This document shows positions 1 through 6,271 of a DNA stretch of 12,343 nt, piece after piece (position 1 is the first letter of the stretch; every line of letters starts with the position of its first letter). Under the pieces are notes generated by a model, which was not told where the DNA came from, did not search any database, and was given only the letters and a program-made list of their open reading frames with translations. The stretch comes from Burkholderia gladioli (GTDB lineage Bacteria > Pseudomonadota > Gammaproteobacteria > Burkholderiales > Burkholderiaceae). The position numbers and the translations under genes are program-made. The stretch is taken from NCBI GenBank assembly GCA_009914575.1, contig WNEB01000026.1:1-12343 (forward strand), in the 5' to 3' direction.

Positions 1-2
1 TC

Positions 3-263
3 GAGCAGTGGTGCACCAACGTCATGCGCTCGAAGGTCGAGCCGATGAAGGACGTCGTGCGCATGATTCGCAAGCACTTCGCCGGCATCGTGGCCTGGAC
101 GCAGACGCGTCAGACCAACGGCTTCCTGGAAGCCATCAACGGACTCTTCCAGGCCGCCAAGCGAAAGGCACGCGGATACACCAACCTCACGACCATGCGG
201 ACCGTGCTGTTTCTGATCGCCGGCAAGCTCGACTTCTCGAAGATCAACCCGCATGTCGCGTAA
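3..263 (+). CDS. ISL3-family transposase, C-terminal part (cut by window edge)
   Basis: The last 86 codons of a transposase are open from the first base of the window. ISL3 transposases are DDE enzymes that cut and paste the element. The visible part has the typical C-terminal stretch: [20 protein letters not shown] followed by RGY, then a hydrophobic run ending [15 protein letters not shown]. The Glu of FLEAIN fits the third catalytic residue of the DDE triad. The other catalytic residues and the helix-turn-helix region lie upstream and cannot be checked, so activity is unknown. The gene runs in the same direction as gmk, and its stop codon is 28 bp from the gmk start, so read-through from the transposase promoter could drive gmk. 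The family call is confident; the particular IS is not recognised. Confidence 0.85.
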   Translation, partial: EQWCTNVMRSKVEPMKDVVRMIRKHFAGIVAWTQTRQTNGFLEAINGLFQAAKRKARGYTNLTTMRTVLFLIAGKLDFSKINPHVA

Positions 264-286
264 TCCACTCATTTTTCAAGAGAGCC
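264..286 (-). repeat. Terminal inverted repeat of the ISL3 element
   Basis: Twenty-three bases directly after the transposase stop form the IS terminus. Ten consecutive bases (CTCTCTTGAA, read inward on the minus strand) and the GAGTGG block are identical to the ends of the two short elements at 1266-1530 and 6009-6271. The AAGAGAG at 278-284 also sits 7 nt before the gmk ATG, where a ribosome binding site belongs. Confidence 0.75.
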
Positions 287-291
287 GCAAG

Positions 292-966
292 ATGACCGAA
301 TCGAACCGCGACGCGCACGCGCTGCATGCCGGCGCGTATCCCGGCAACTTTTTCATGGTGGTGGCGCCGTCGGGCGCGGGCAAGTCCACGCTCGTGAACG
401 CGCTGCTCGCCAAGGACAGCGAGCTCTGCCTGTCGATCTCGTACACGACGCGCAAGCCGCGTCCGGGCGAACAGGACGGCGAGCATTACCACTTCACCAC
501 CGTCGAGGATTTCCGTGCGCGTCACGCGCACCACGAGTTCCTCGAAAGTGCCGAGGTGCACGGCAACTACTACGGCACCTCGCGCGTGTGGATCGAGCAG
601 CAGATGCAGAGCGGTCGCGACGTGCTGCTCGAGATCGACTGGCAGGGCGCGCAGCAGGTCAAGAAGCAGTTCCGCAACGCGGTCGGCATCTTCATCCTGC
701 CGCCGTCGCTGGAGGCGCTCGAGGAGCGCCTCAAGAAGCGCGGCCAGGACGAACCGAACGTCATCACGCGCCGCCTGCTCGCGGCCGGCAGCGAGATCGC
801 GCACGCTTCGGAAGCCGAGTACGTCGTGATCAACGAGCACTTCGAGACGGCGCTCTCGGAGCTGCAGCGGATCGTGGCCGCCACGCGCCTGCGCGTCGCG
901 TCGCAGTACGCACGCCACACCGAGCTTTTCATCGAGCTCGGCATCCATCTCCCGCATGCCGAGTGA
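292..966 (+). CDS. gmk: Guanylate kinase
   Basis: Guanylate kinase phosphorylates GMP to GDP with ATP in the cytoplasm. It is essential for GTP and dGTP supply and feeds the GDP/GTP used for (p)ppGpp synthesis by the nearby spoT product. The 224-residue protein has the P-loop APSGAGKST at about residues 25-33. It also has the GMP-binding stretch [19 protein letters not shown], and [10 protein letters not shown] and [10 protein letters not shown] further on. The reading frame is intact and of usual length. I chose ATG 292 because [10 protein letters not shown] matches the usual Burkholderia N-terminus; an in-frame ATG at 253 lies inside the insertion sequence. The IS end stops 5 bp upstream, so the native leader and ribosome binding site have been displaced. 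AAGAGAG (278-284), which is IS sequence, now fills that position. In related genomes yicC normally precedes gmk; here the IS does. Confidence 0.97.
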   Translation: MTESNRDAHALHAGAYPGNFFMVVAPSGAGKSTLVNALLAKDSELCLSISYTTRKPRPGEQDGEHYHFTTVEDFRARHAHHEFLESAEVHGNYYGTSRVWIEQQMQSGRDVLLEIDWQGAQQVKKQFRNAVGIFILPPSLEALEERLKKRGQDEPNVITRRLLAAGSEIAHASEAEYVVINEHFETALSELQRIVAATRLRVASQYARHTELFIELGIHLPHAE

Positions 967-1025
967 CGGCGGCGGACGAGGGACATAAGGTAGAATAGCC
1001 ACCATATTCAGAAGGAATACCCAAC

Positions 1026-1229
1026 ATGGCTCGCATTACCGTCGAAGACTGCCTGAAGCAAATCCCGAATCGCTTCGAACTGGCGCTCGCCGCCACCTAT
1101 CGCGCGCGTCAACTCGCGCAAGGCCACACGCCGAAGATCGAAAGCCGCGACAAGCCCACCGTCGTCGCGCTGCGCGAGATCGCGGTCGGGCAGGTCGGCC
1201 TCGAGATGCTGAAGAAGGTGCCGGTTTAA
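1026..1229 (+). CDS. rpoZ: DNA-directed RNA polymerase omega subunit
   Basis: Omega helps fold and assemble the beta-prime subunit in RNA polymerase and contributes to a ppGpp binding site in proteobacterial polymerase. The 67-residue product begins [20 protein letters not shown] and contains the conserved RARQLAQG and [11 protein letters not shown] stretches. It is shorter than the roughly 90-residue enterobacterial protein but is the length usual in Burkholderia. GAAGGA at 1011-1016 is a good ribosome binding site, 9 nt before the ATG. The 59-bp gap after gmk contains TAGAAT (991-996), a possible -10 box, but no convincing -35 box. rpoZ therefore probably depends at least partly on gmk transcription. 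In relatives rpoZ and spoT lie close together in one operon; here a 265-bp element separates them. Confidence 0.97.
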   Translation: MARITVEDCLKQIPNRFELALAATYRARQLAQGHTPKIESRDKPTVVALREIAVGQVGLEMLKKVPV

Positions 1230-1257
1230 GGCACACTCGGTCCTTACCGTCATGTAA

Positions 1258-1265
1258 TCCGCACA
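1258..1265. repeat. Left 8-bp target duplication of element copy A
   Basis: TCCGCACA lies directly outside the left end of the element and matches the right-hand TCCGCAAA (1531-1538) at 7 of 8 bases. Eight bases is the duplication length known for the ISL3 family. Confidence 0.7.
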
Positions 1266-1302
1266 GCCTCTCTTGAATTTCGAGTGGGTGGATTTTTCCG
1301 GG

Positions 1303-1339
1303 TCAAGGGCGGGCGAAGCCCGGCGCAGCGAACCCTTGA
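1303..1339. repeat. Nested hairpin 1 inside element copy A
   Basis: TCAAGGG (1303-1309) pairs with CCCTTGA (1333-1339). Inside it CGGGC (1310-1314) pairs with GCCCG (1318-1322) across a GAA loop. In copy B the inner arms are one pair longer (CGGGCT/AGCCCG), so the stem is kept or strengthened there. Confidence 0.65.
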
Positions 1340-1366
1340 TGCGGAGAAATCTACGAACACGCTTGA

Positions 1367-1411
1367 GGGCTCGGGCCAGGCAAAGCCTTGCGCCGCCTGG
1401 CCCCCGAGCCC
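1367..1411. repeat. Long GC-rich hairpin 2 inside element copy A
   Basis: GGGCTCGGGCCAGGC (1367-1381) faces GCCTGGCCCCCGAGCCC (1395-1411). This gives about 15 pairs with a 2-base bulge and a 13-nt loop. The same structure is present in copy B at 6127-6171. There is no following T-run, so it is not an obvious terminator, but a stem this strong could pause or weaken transcription entering spoT. Confidence 0.7.
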
Positions 1412-1530
1412 GGCCGGCGGCGAGGACTTCCCAGACTTGGGGCGGGGCTAGGGGTGGGAAGATACCGTTTTGCGACGTAGGTTTTCGTACCCCGGCGGCC
1501 ATTTTCACCCACTCAAATTTCAAGAGAGCC

Positions 1531-1538
1531 TCCGCAAA
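1531..1538. repeat. Right 8-bp target duplication of element copy A
   Basis: TCCGCAAA follows the right end of the element and matches TCCGCACA at 1258-1265 except for one base. Confidence 0.7.
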
Positions 1539-1566
1539 ACCGGCGTGCCAACCTGAGGAGGCGAAC

Positions 1567-3939
1567 ATGAGCAACTCAACATCGTCCGCTTCCGCGGAGG
1601 CCGGCCAGGCCGAAGAAGCCACGGCCACCTCGCCGGCGCGGCAGTACATCGACGCGGTCCTCGAACAATCGTTTCGCCACCTGTTCGGGCCGACCAATAC
1701 ACCGGAGCAACCTCGCAAGCATGGCGTCGTTTCGATCGCGAAACTGACCGCCGCGCTTGCCGAGTATCTCGGCCCGGAAGAGATCAAGGAGGTGAAGGCG
1801 GCGTTTCACTTCAGTGACGAAGCCCACCTCGGTCAATATCGCCAAAGCGGCGAACCCTACATCATCCATCCCGTCGCCGTCGCGGAAATCTGCGCCGGCT
1901 GGAAGCTCGACGCCCAGGCCATCATGGCCGCGCTGCTGCACGACGTGATGGAAGATCAGGGCGTGACCAAGAGCGAGCTGGCCGAGCGGTTCGGCCCGAA
2001 GGTCGCCGAGCTGGTAGACGGCCTGTCGAAGCTCGACAAGATGGAGTTCCGCAGCCGAGAGGAAGCGCAGGCGGAAAATTTCCGCAAGATGCTGCTGGCG
2101 ATGGCGCGCGACGTGCGCGTAATCCTCGTGAAGCTGGCCGACCGCCTGCACAACATGCGCACGCTCGGCGCGGTGCCGACGGAAAAACGCCGCCGCGTCG
2201 CGCGCGAAACGCTCGACATCTATGTGCCCATCGCGCACCGCCTGGGCCTGAACAACACCTATCGCGAGCTGCAGGACATGAGCTTCGCGAACTTCAACCC
2301 GCACCGTTACGCCACGCTCGAGAAGGCCGTGAAGGCCGCGCGCGGCAATCGCCGCGAATTGATCGGCAAGATCCTCGAATCGGCGCAGCGCACGGTGGGC
2401 GAGGCGAAGCTCGAAGCGGAGATCATGGGCCGTGAAAAAACGATCTACAGCATCTACCGCAAGATGCGCGACAAGCAGCTGTCGTTTTCGCAGGTGCTCG
2501 ATGTCTATGGCTTCCGCGTGGTGGTCGAGCATCCGCTCGAGTGCTACACCTGCATCGGCGCGCTGCATGCGCTCTACAAGCCGGTGCCGGGCAAGTTCAA
2601 GGATTACATCGCGATCCCGAAGATGAACGGCTACCAGTCGTTGCATACGACGGTGGTCGGCCCGTTCGGCGCGCCGATCGAATTCCAGGTTCGCACCCGC
2701 AAGATGCACGAGATCGCCGAAGCCGGCGTGGCCGCGCATTGGCTCTACAAGAACGGCGGCGCGGATCTCAACGACGTGCAGATGCGCGCGCACCAGTGGC
2801 TCAAGTCGCTGCTCGATATCCAGAGCGAAGCCGGCGATTCGAGCGAGTTCCTCGAACACGTCAAGATCGACCTGTTCCCCGACGCCGTCTACGTGTTCAC
2901 GCCGAAGTCGAAGATCATGGCGTTGCCGCGCAGCGCCACGGCGCTCGATTTCGCCTACGCGGTGCACAGCGATCTCGGCAATCAGTGCGTGGCCGTCAAG
3001 ATCAACAACGAACTGCTGCCGTTGCGCACCGAGCTGAAGAGCGGCGACATCGTCGAGGTGATCACGGCGCCGTATTCGAAGCCGAACCCGGTGTGGCTCG
3101 GTTTCGTGCGCACCGGCAAGGCGCGCTCGGCCATCCGCCACTATCTGAAGACGATGCGCCTGACCGAATCGGTGCAGCTGGGCGAGCGTCTCGTCGACCA
3201 GAGCCTCAAGAGTTACGGGCTGGCGTTGGCCGACATCGAGCCGGAAATCTGGGAAAAGCTGGTGCAGTGGACGGGCAACAAGAGCCGTCAGGAAATATTC
3301 GCGGATATCGGCCTCGGCCGCCGCGTGCCGCAGGTGATGGCCAAGCGCATCGAGGTGCTGATGAGCGGGCGCGATGCCGACGACGACCTGTCGCGCGCCG
3401 AGCGTCCGGCGCACAATGCGCCGCCGGTTGCGATCACGGGCACCGAAGGCATGTCGGTGCAGTTGTCCGCCTGCTGCCGGCCGATTCCGGGCGACGCCAT
3501 CATGGGCTATATCGGCATCGGCCTCGGCATGGCGATCCACACGACCGATTGCCGGGTGGCGCAGCGTATCCACCGCCGCGATCCGGGCCGCTGGATCGAC
3601 GTCGCCTGGGCGCCGCAGCCGGGCCGCCTGTTCGACGTGACTGTCAAGGTGCTGGTCAAGAACACCAAGGGCATCTTCGCGCGCGTCGCGGCCGACATCA
3701 CCTCGGTCGATGCGAACATCGTCCACATCGCGATGGACGAGGATCTCTCGCATGAATCGACGATCCTGCGCTTCGTGATCCAGGTCAGCGATCGCGTTCA
3801 CCTCGCCAACGTCATGCGCCGCGTGCGCACGAGCCCCGACGTCATGCGGATCATGCGCGAGCGCTCGAGCGACGATACGGCCCATGATGCGCGTCACGAC
3901 GGCGGCATGCGGATCGATCGGGACCGGCAGGACTATTGA
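1567..3939 (+). CDS. spoT: Bifunctional (p)ppGpp synthetase/hydrolase, SpoT/Rel type
   Basis: This cytoplasmic enzyme makes and degrades the alarmone (p)ppGpp, setting the stringent response. The 790-residue protein has the full Rel layout. An HD hydrolase domain comes first, with HPVAVAE and the metal-binding LLHDVMED (His about 125), then KLADRLHNMRTL. The synthetase domain covers about 285-400, with GREKTIYSIYRKM and MNGYQSLHTTV. A TGS domain begins near 435, a Cys-containing segment (SACCRPIPGD) follows, and an ACT domain covers the last 90 residues or so. The intact HDxxED motif indicates working hydrolase. The synthetase motif reads KFKD, a basic variant of the RxKD typical of bifunctional enzymes, unlike the ExDD of RelA. 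ATG 1567 follows GAGGAGGCG, an excellent ribosome binding site. The frame is open upstream into the element, but that part is not spoT. The insertion 36 bp upstream separates the gene from rpoZ, so expression depends on read-through or a promoter in the element. Confidence 0.97.
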   Translation: MSNSTSSASAEAGQAEEATATSPARQYIDAVLEQSFRHLFGPTNTPEQPRKHGVVSIAKLTAALAEYLGPEEIKEVKAAFHFSDEAHLGQYRQSGEPYIIHPVAVAEICAGWKLDAQAIMAALLHDVMEDQGVTKSELAERFGPKVAELVDGLSKLDKMEFRSREEAQAENFRKMLLAMARDVRVILVKLADRLHNMRTLGAVPTEKRRRVARETLDIYVPIAHRLGLNNTYRELQDMSFANFNPHRYATLEKAVKAARGNRRELIGKILESAQRTVGEAKLEAEIMGREKTIYSIYRKMRDKQLSFSQVLDVYGFRVVVEHPLECYTCIGALHALYKPVPGKFKDYIAIPKMNGYQSLHTTVVGPFGAPIEFQVRTRKMHEIAEAGVAAHWLYKNGGADLNDVQMRAHQWLKSLLDIQSEAGDSSEFLEHVKIDLFPDAVYVFTPKSKIMALPRSATALDFAYAVHSDLGNQCVAVKINNELLPLRTELKSGDIVEVITAPYSKPNPVWLGFVRTGKARSAIRHYLKTMRLTESVQLGERLVDQSLKSYGLALADIEPEIWEKLVQWTGNKSRQEIFADIGLGRRVPQVMAKRIEVLMSGRDADDDLSRAERPAHNAPPVAITGTEGMSVQLSACCRPIPGDAIMGYIGIGLGMAIHTTDCRVAQRIHRRDPGRWIDVAWAPQPGRLFDVTVKVLVKNTKGIFARVAADITSVDANIVHIAMDEDLSHESTILRFVIQVSDRVHLANVMRRVRTSPDVMRIMRERSSDDTAHDARHDGGMRIDRDRQDY

Positions 3940-3999
3940 GAAGGGCTGTACGGGGCTGGCGGCGCGCAGGATAGGCCAAGGCCCGCCCGCGGCAGAAGA

Positions 4000-4035
4000 A
4001 AGCGGTACGAAGCTTCGGCATCGTGCCGCTTTTTT
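4000..4035 (+). terminator. Rho-independent terminator after spoT
   Basis: AAGCGGTACGA (4000-4010) pairs with TCGTGCCGCTT (4021-4031), 11 pairs with one G-U. The loop is 10 nt and the stem is followed by a run of T through 4035. It lies about 60 bp after the spoT stop and closes the gmk-rpoZ-spoT transcript. Confidence 0.85.
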
Positions 4036-4069
4036 ATGGTCTTGCCCGGCAAAGCCAATCGCGCGCGCA

Positions 4070-4101
4070 AAACAAAAGGGCCTTCCCAGAGGAAGGCCCT
4101 T
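4070..4101 (-). terminator. Rho-independent terminator of the tRNA-Arg gene
   Basis: Read on the minus strand, AAGGGCCTTCC, the loop TCTG and GGAAGGCCCTT form a perfect 11-bp stem (4076-4086 with 4091-4101), followed by TTGTTTT. It starts 6 bp after the tRNA CCA end. Confidence 0.9.
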
Positions 4102-4107
4102 CAAAGG

Positions 4108-4184
4108 TGGCGCGGCTGGCAGGATTCGAACCCACGACCCCTTGGTTCGTAGCCAAGTACTCTATCCAACTGAGCTACAGCCGC
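4108..4184 (-). tRNA. tRNA-Arg (anticodon ACG)
   Basis: The 77-nt minus-strand sequence folds as a cloverleaf. The acceptor stem GCGGCTG pairs with CAGCCGC, followed by discriminator G and an encoded CCA. The D-arm contains AGCTCAGTTGGATAGAG, and the T-arm contains the standard GTTCGAATC. The anticodon stem CTTGG/CCAAG encloses the loop CTACGAA, giving anticodon ACG. This reads CGU, CGC and CGA after A34 is changed to inosine. It stands alone between spoT and greB with its own terminator. TATGTT on the minus strand (4203-4198), about 14 nt before the 5' end, could be its -10 box, but the matching -35 (TTCCCT) is weak. tRNA 3' ends are common integration sites; I see no integrase or repeated attachment half here. 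Confidence 0.98.
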
Positions 4185-4309
4185 ACGCAGAATTGGAAAC
4201 ATAGCAAGGTTTTTAGGGAAAGGGAAGTGTTTCGTCGCAATTTCTTCGCGTGAAGCGTTCGTGTATCCTTGCAGGATCCCATTGGCAGTCGAAAGGTAGT
4301 CGGAACAGC

Positions 4310-4873
4310 ATGAACAAGGCGTTTGTGAAGGAGTCGGACGGCGATGACGACGACGATCTCGGCCAGGCATTGCCCGCGATCCCGGTCGGCGCGAAAAACT
4401 ACATCACGCCGGCCGGCCACAAGCGGCTGCGCGACGAGTTGCTGCATCTGATCGACGAGGCGCGGCCCGAGGTCGTCAAGCTCGTGTCGTGGGCCGCGTC
4501 GAACGGCGACCGTTCCGAGAACGGCGATTACATCTACGGCAAGCGTCGCCTGCGCGAAATCGACCGCCGCATCCGTTTCCTGACCAAGCGTCTCGATCTG
4601 GCCGAAGTGGTCGACGCGAGCCGCCAGGAAAGCGCCGATCAGGTGTTCTTCGGCGCGACGGTCGATTACGCGACCGAGGATGGCGACGAACACACGATCA
4701 CGATCGTCGGCGTCGACGAGGTCGATCTCGACCTCGGCCACGTAAGCTGGGTGTCGCCGATCGCGCGTGCGCTGCTGAAGTCGCGCATCGGTGAAACGGT
4801 CACGTTGATGACGCCGGCCGGCCCGCAGCCGGTGGACGTGCTCGACGTGCGTTACCCGGCGCCGGGCGCCTGA
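4310..4873 (+). CDS. greB: Transcript cleavage/elongation factor GreB
   Basis: GreB enters the secondary channel of backtracked RNA polymerase and stimulates cleavage of the extruded RNA 3' end so elongation can resume. The 187-residue product begins MNKAFVKESDGDDDDDLGQA, an acidic tail that adds about 27 residues before the usual Gre start. Next comes the N-terminal coiled-coil, with NYITPAGHKRLRDELLHLI and the catalytic tip GDRSENGDY; D67 and E70 are the metal-binding acidic residues. The second helix is rich in Arg (KRRLREIDRRIRFLTKRL), the basic character expected of GreB rather than GreA. The C-terminal globular domain contains VGVDEVDLDLGHVSWVSPIA. ATG 4310 was chosen over an in-frame ATG at 4250 because residues before it are not Gre-like and GAAAGG (4291-4296) lies upstream. 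It is a single gene between the tRNA and the bidirectional terminator. Confidence 0.95.
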   Translation: MNKAFVKESDGDDDDDLGQALPAIPVGAKNYITPAGHKRLRDELLHLIDEARPEVVKLVSWAASNGDRSENGDYIYGKRRLREIDRRIRFLTKRLDLAEVVDASRQESADQVFFGATVDYATEDGDEHTITIVGVDEVDLDLGHVSWVSPIARALLKSRIGETVTLMTPAGPQPVDVLDVRYPAPGA

Positions 4874-4915
4874 CGCGTTCCGTCTGGCACAACCCGCTCG
4901 AACGAGCGGCAAAAA

Positions 4916-4941
4916 CAAAAGCGCCCCGCGGGGCGCTTTTG
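4916..4941. terminator. Bidirectional terminator between greB and the porin gene
   Basis: A perfect 26-base palindrome with arms CAAAAGCGCCCCG and CGGGGCGCTTTTG. The T-run follows the stem on both strands, so it can end greB from the left and the porin gene from the right. The porin stop is 25 bp away. Confidence 0.9.
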
Positions 4942-4965
4942 TCATGGTGCGGCGGCTGCGTGGCG

Positions 4966-6008
4966 TCAGAAGCGGTGACGCAGGCCGGCCGTGACGGCGA
5001 TCTGCTGGTTGGTCGACGAGGCGCCGCCCAGGCCGTTCACGTAGGCGCCGATGCCGAGGCCGTCGGTGCTCACGTGTTGATACTCGCCCTGCAGGTAGAT
5101 GTCGGTACGCTTCGACAGCGCGTAGTCGGTCTGCAGGTTGAACTGGTTCCAGCCCGGATGGCGGTCGTCCAGGAAGCCCGCCGTGTAGGTCCAGGAACCT
5201 GCCACCGAAAGCGCCGGCGTCAGCGAGTAGCGGGCGTTGACTTCGTAGTTGTTGAAGCGCGCGAAGGTGCCGTCGAGGCCGATGCCGGCCGATGTTCCAG
5301 AGGCGCCGCCGCCGATGCCGAGCGCACGGTTCACGCGCGTCTGCGTGAACACGAAGCCGGTCGTGGCCGGGCCGAACGTGTAGTTCAGGCCGCCGCCGAA
5401 CACGCGCTGACGATTGCCGACGAACGTGTTGTCGCCTGCCACCGCGCCATTCGCGTTGCTGACGGCTGCGGTGGTCAGGCCGGTGATGTCGTTGTTCAGC
5501 TGCAAGTAGCCGGCAGCCAGGTTGAAGCCCATGTAGCTGTACGACACGCCCGCGCTGTACACGCGATTGTTCGAGAACTGGTTGCTGTTCGAGAAGCCGT
5601 ACAACGCGCCGAATTTCAGCCCGTTCCAGTTGGTGCTGCTGTACTTGACCGAGTTGTTGACCCGGAACGAGTTGTTCAGGTTGTCGTTGTCGAACGGGTG
5701 GGCGAACTGCGTGCCGCCGTATTGCGTGCCGGTCAGCGAGAGCGGCCCGACGAAGCCGACCACGCTGTCGTACTGGCGGCCCAGCGTGACGGAGCCGAAC
5801 TGGCTGTGCGCGAGCCCGACGAAGGCCTGGCGGCCGAATTCGCGGCCGTTCTGCTTGAGCGTGCCGTTGTTGATGCCGAAACCGTTCTCGAGCACGAAGA
5901 TCGCCTTCAGGCCGCCGCCGAGATCCTCATTGCCGCGCAGCCCCCATCGGCTGCCGTTGATCGAGCCGCTCGTCTCCGACCACGAGCTGTGACCGCCCTG
6001 ATTGTTCG
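4966..6008 (-). pseudogene. Gram-negative porin, 5' end removed
   Basis: Trimeric outer-membrane porins of this type form 16-strand beta barrels that pass small hydrophilic solutes. About 347 codons remain. They begin within the first extracellular/strand region (NNQGGHSSWSETSGSINGSR) and continue WGLRGNEDLGGGLKAIFVLE, GREFGRQAFVGLAHSQFGSV and TLGRQYD. The protein ends GLRHRF with the terminal Phe needed for BAM-assisted insertion. Porins of this family usually have about 380 residues including a signal peptide of about 20. Here the signal peptide and roughly the first 20 mature residues are missing, replaced by the element at 6009. The frame continues into the element, but only to a TTG and without a signal sequence, so the product could not reach the outer membrane. 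The rest of the frame is intact, suggesting recent loss. The minus-strand upstream flank is not a porin gene but a truncated GST gene. Confidence 0.9.
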
Positions 6009-6271
6009 GGCTCTCTTGAAATTTGAGTGGGTGAAAAGGGCCGCCGGGGTACGAAAACCTACGTCGCAAAACGGTATCTTCCCACCCCTAGCCCCGCCCA
6101 AGGCGGGGAAGTCCTCGCCGCCGGACGGGCTCGGGGGCCAGGCGGCGCAAGGCTTTGCCTGGCCCGAGCCCTCAAGCGTGCTCGTAGATTTCTCCGCATC
6201 AAGGGTTCGCTGCGCCGGGCTTAGCCCGCCCTTGACCCGGAAAATCCACCCACTCGAAATTCAAGAGAGGC
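6009..6271 (-). mobile_element. MITE-like non-autonomous element, copy B (263 bp, inverted)
   Basis: This is the reverse complement of the element at 1266-1530, with about 97% identity and the same ends: GGCTCTCTTG at 6009 and, read inward on the other strand, GCCTCTCTTG at 6271. It keeps the hairpins seen in copy A. One of them, CCCCGCC (6092-6098) with GGCGGGG (6102-6108), is perfect here and eroded in copy A. The flanking 8-mers are ATTGTTCG (6001-6008) and GCCCGAAT (6272-6279), which do not match in either orientation, so there is no target duplication. One flank is inside a porin gene and the other inside a GST gene. The simplest reading is a hybrid element left by recombination between two former copies. 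Confidence 0.8.

Larger units (their letters stand above)
1..286 (+). mobile_element. 3' end of an ISL3-family insertion sequence
   Basis: This is the right-hand end of an insertion sequence whose remainder lies left of the window. It holds the transposase C-terminus (stop at 261-263) and then a terminal repeat that ends at about 286 with CAAGAGAGCC. Read inward the end begins GGCTCTCTTGAAAAATGAG, and ISL3 elements commonly start with GG. The last 23 bp agree at 20 positions with the right end of the short element at 1266-1530. ISL3 elements duplicate 8 bp on insertion, so the predicted duplication is GCAAGATG (287-294), which includes the gmk start codon; the partner copy is outside the window. 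The exact boundary is inferred from the match to the other two elements. Confidence 0.8.
1266..1530 (+). mobile_element. MITE-like non-autonomous element, copy A (265 bp)
   Basis: This is a short element with no credible coding sequence. Its ends are imperfect inverted repeats: in the inner 23 bases, from CTCTCTTGAA to GAGTGGGTG, 21 match between left and right. The outer ends read GCCTCTCTTG on the left and, inward, GGCTCTCTTG on the right. An 8-bp flanking duplication matches at 7 of 8 positions. The right end agrees at 20 of 23 positions with the ISL3 terminus at 264-286, so an ISL3 transposase is the likely mobilising enzyme. A second copy at 6009-6271 is inverted and about 97% identical (my count: six substitutions and two 1-base indels). 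The interior carries three nested or adjacent hairpins. It fills most of the 337-bp interval between rpoZ and spoT, where the pre-insertion gap would have been about 70 bp. I do not recognise a named family. Confidence 0.8.

Noticed and set aside
253..291. Upstream in-frame ATG for gmk giving 13 extra residues
   Set aside because: The extra codons are IS sequence, and the Burkholderia N-terminus is recognisable from the ATG at 292.
1273..1566. Extended spoT start inside the element
   Set aside because: The frame is open by chance through the repeat; the strong ribosome binding site and familiar N-terminus are at 1567.
1576..4104. An open frame of more than 800 codons on the minus strand across spoT
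   Set aside because: It mirrors spoT codon structure in high-GC DNA; its translation is low-complexity, rich in Arg, Ala, Asp and His with no family motif, and spoT is unmistakable on the other strand.
4108..4184. tRNA-Arg gene as an integration site
   Set aside because: No integrase, attachment repeat or foreign island borders it; neighbours are the normal spoT and greB.
6009..6069. Functional porin fusion started within element copy B
   Set aside because: The only candidate start there is TTG, and the resulting N-terminus lacks a signal peptide and the first barrel strand.
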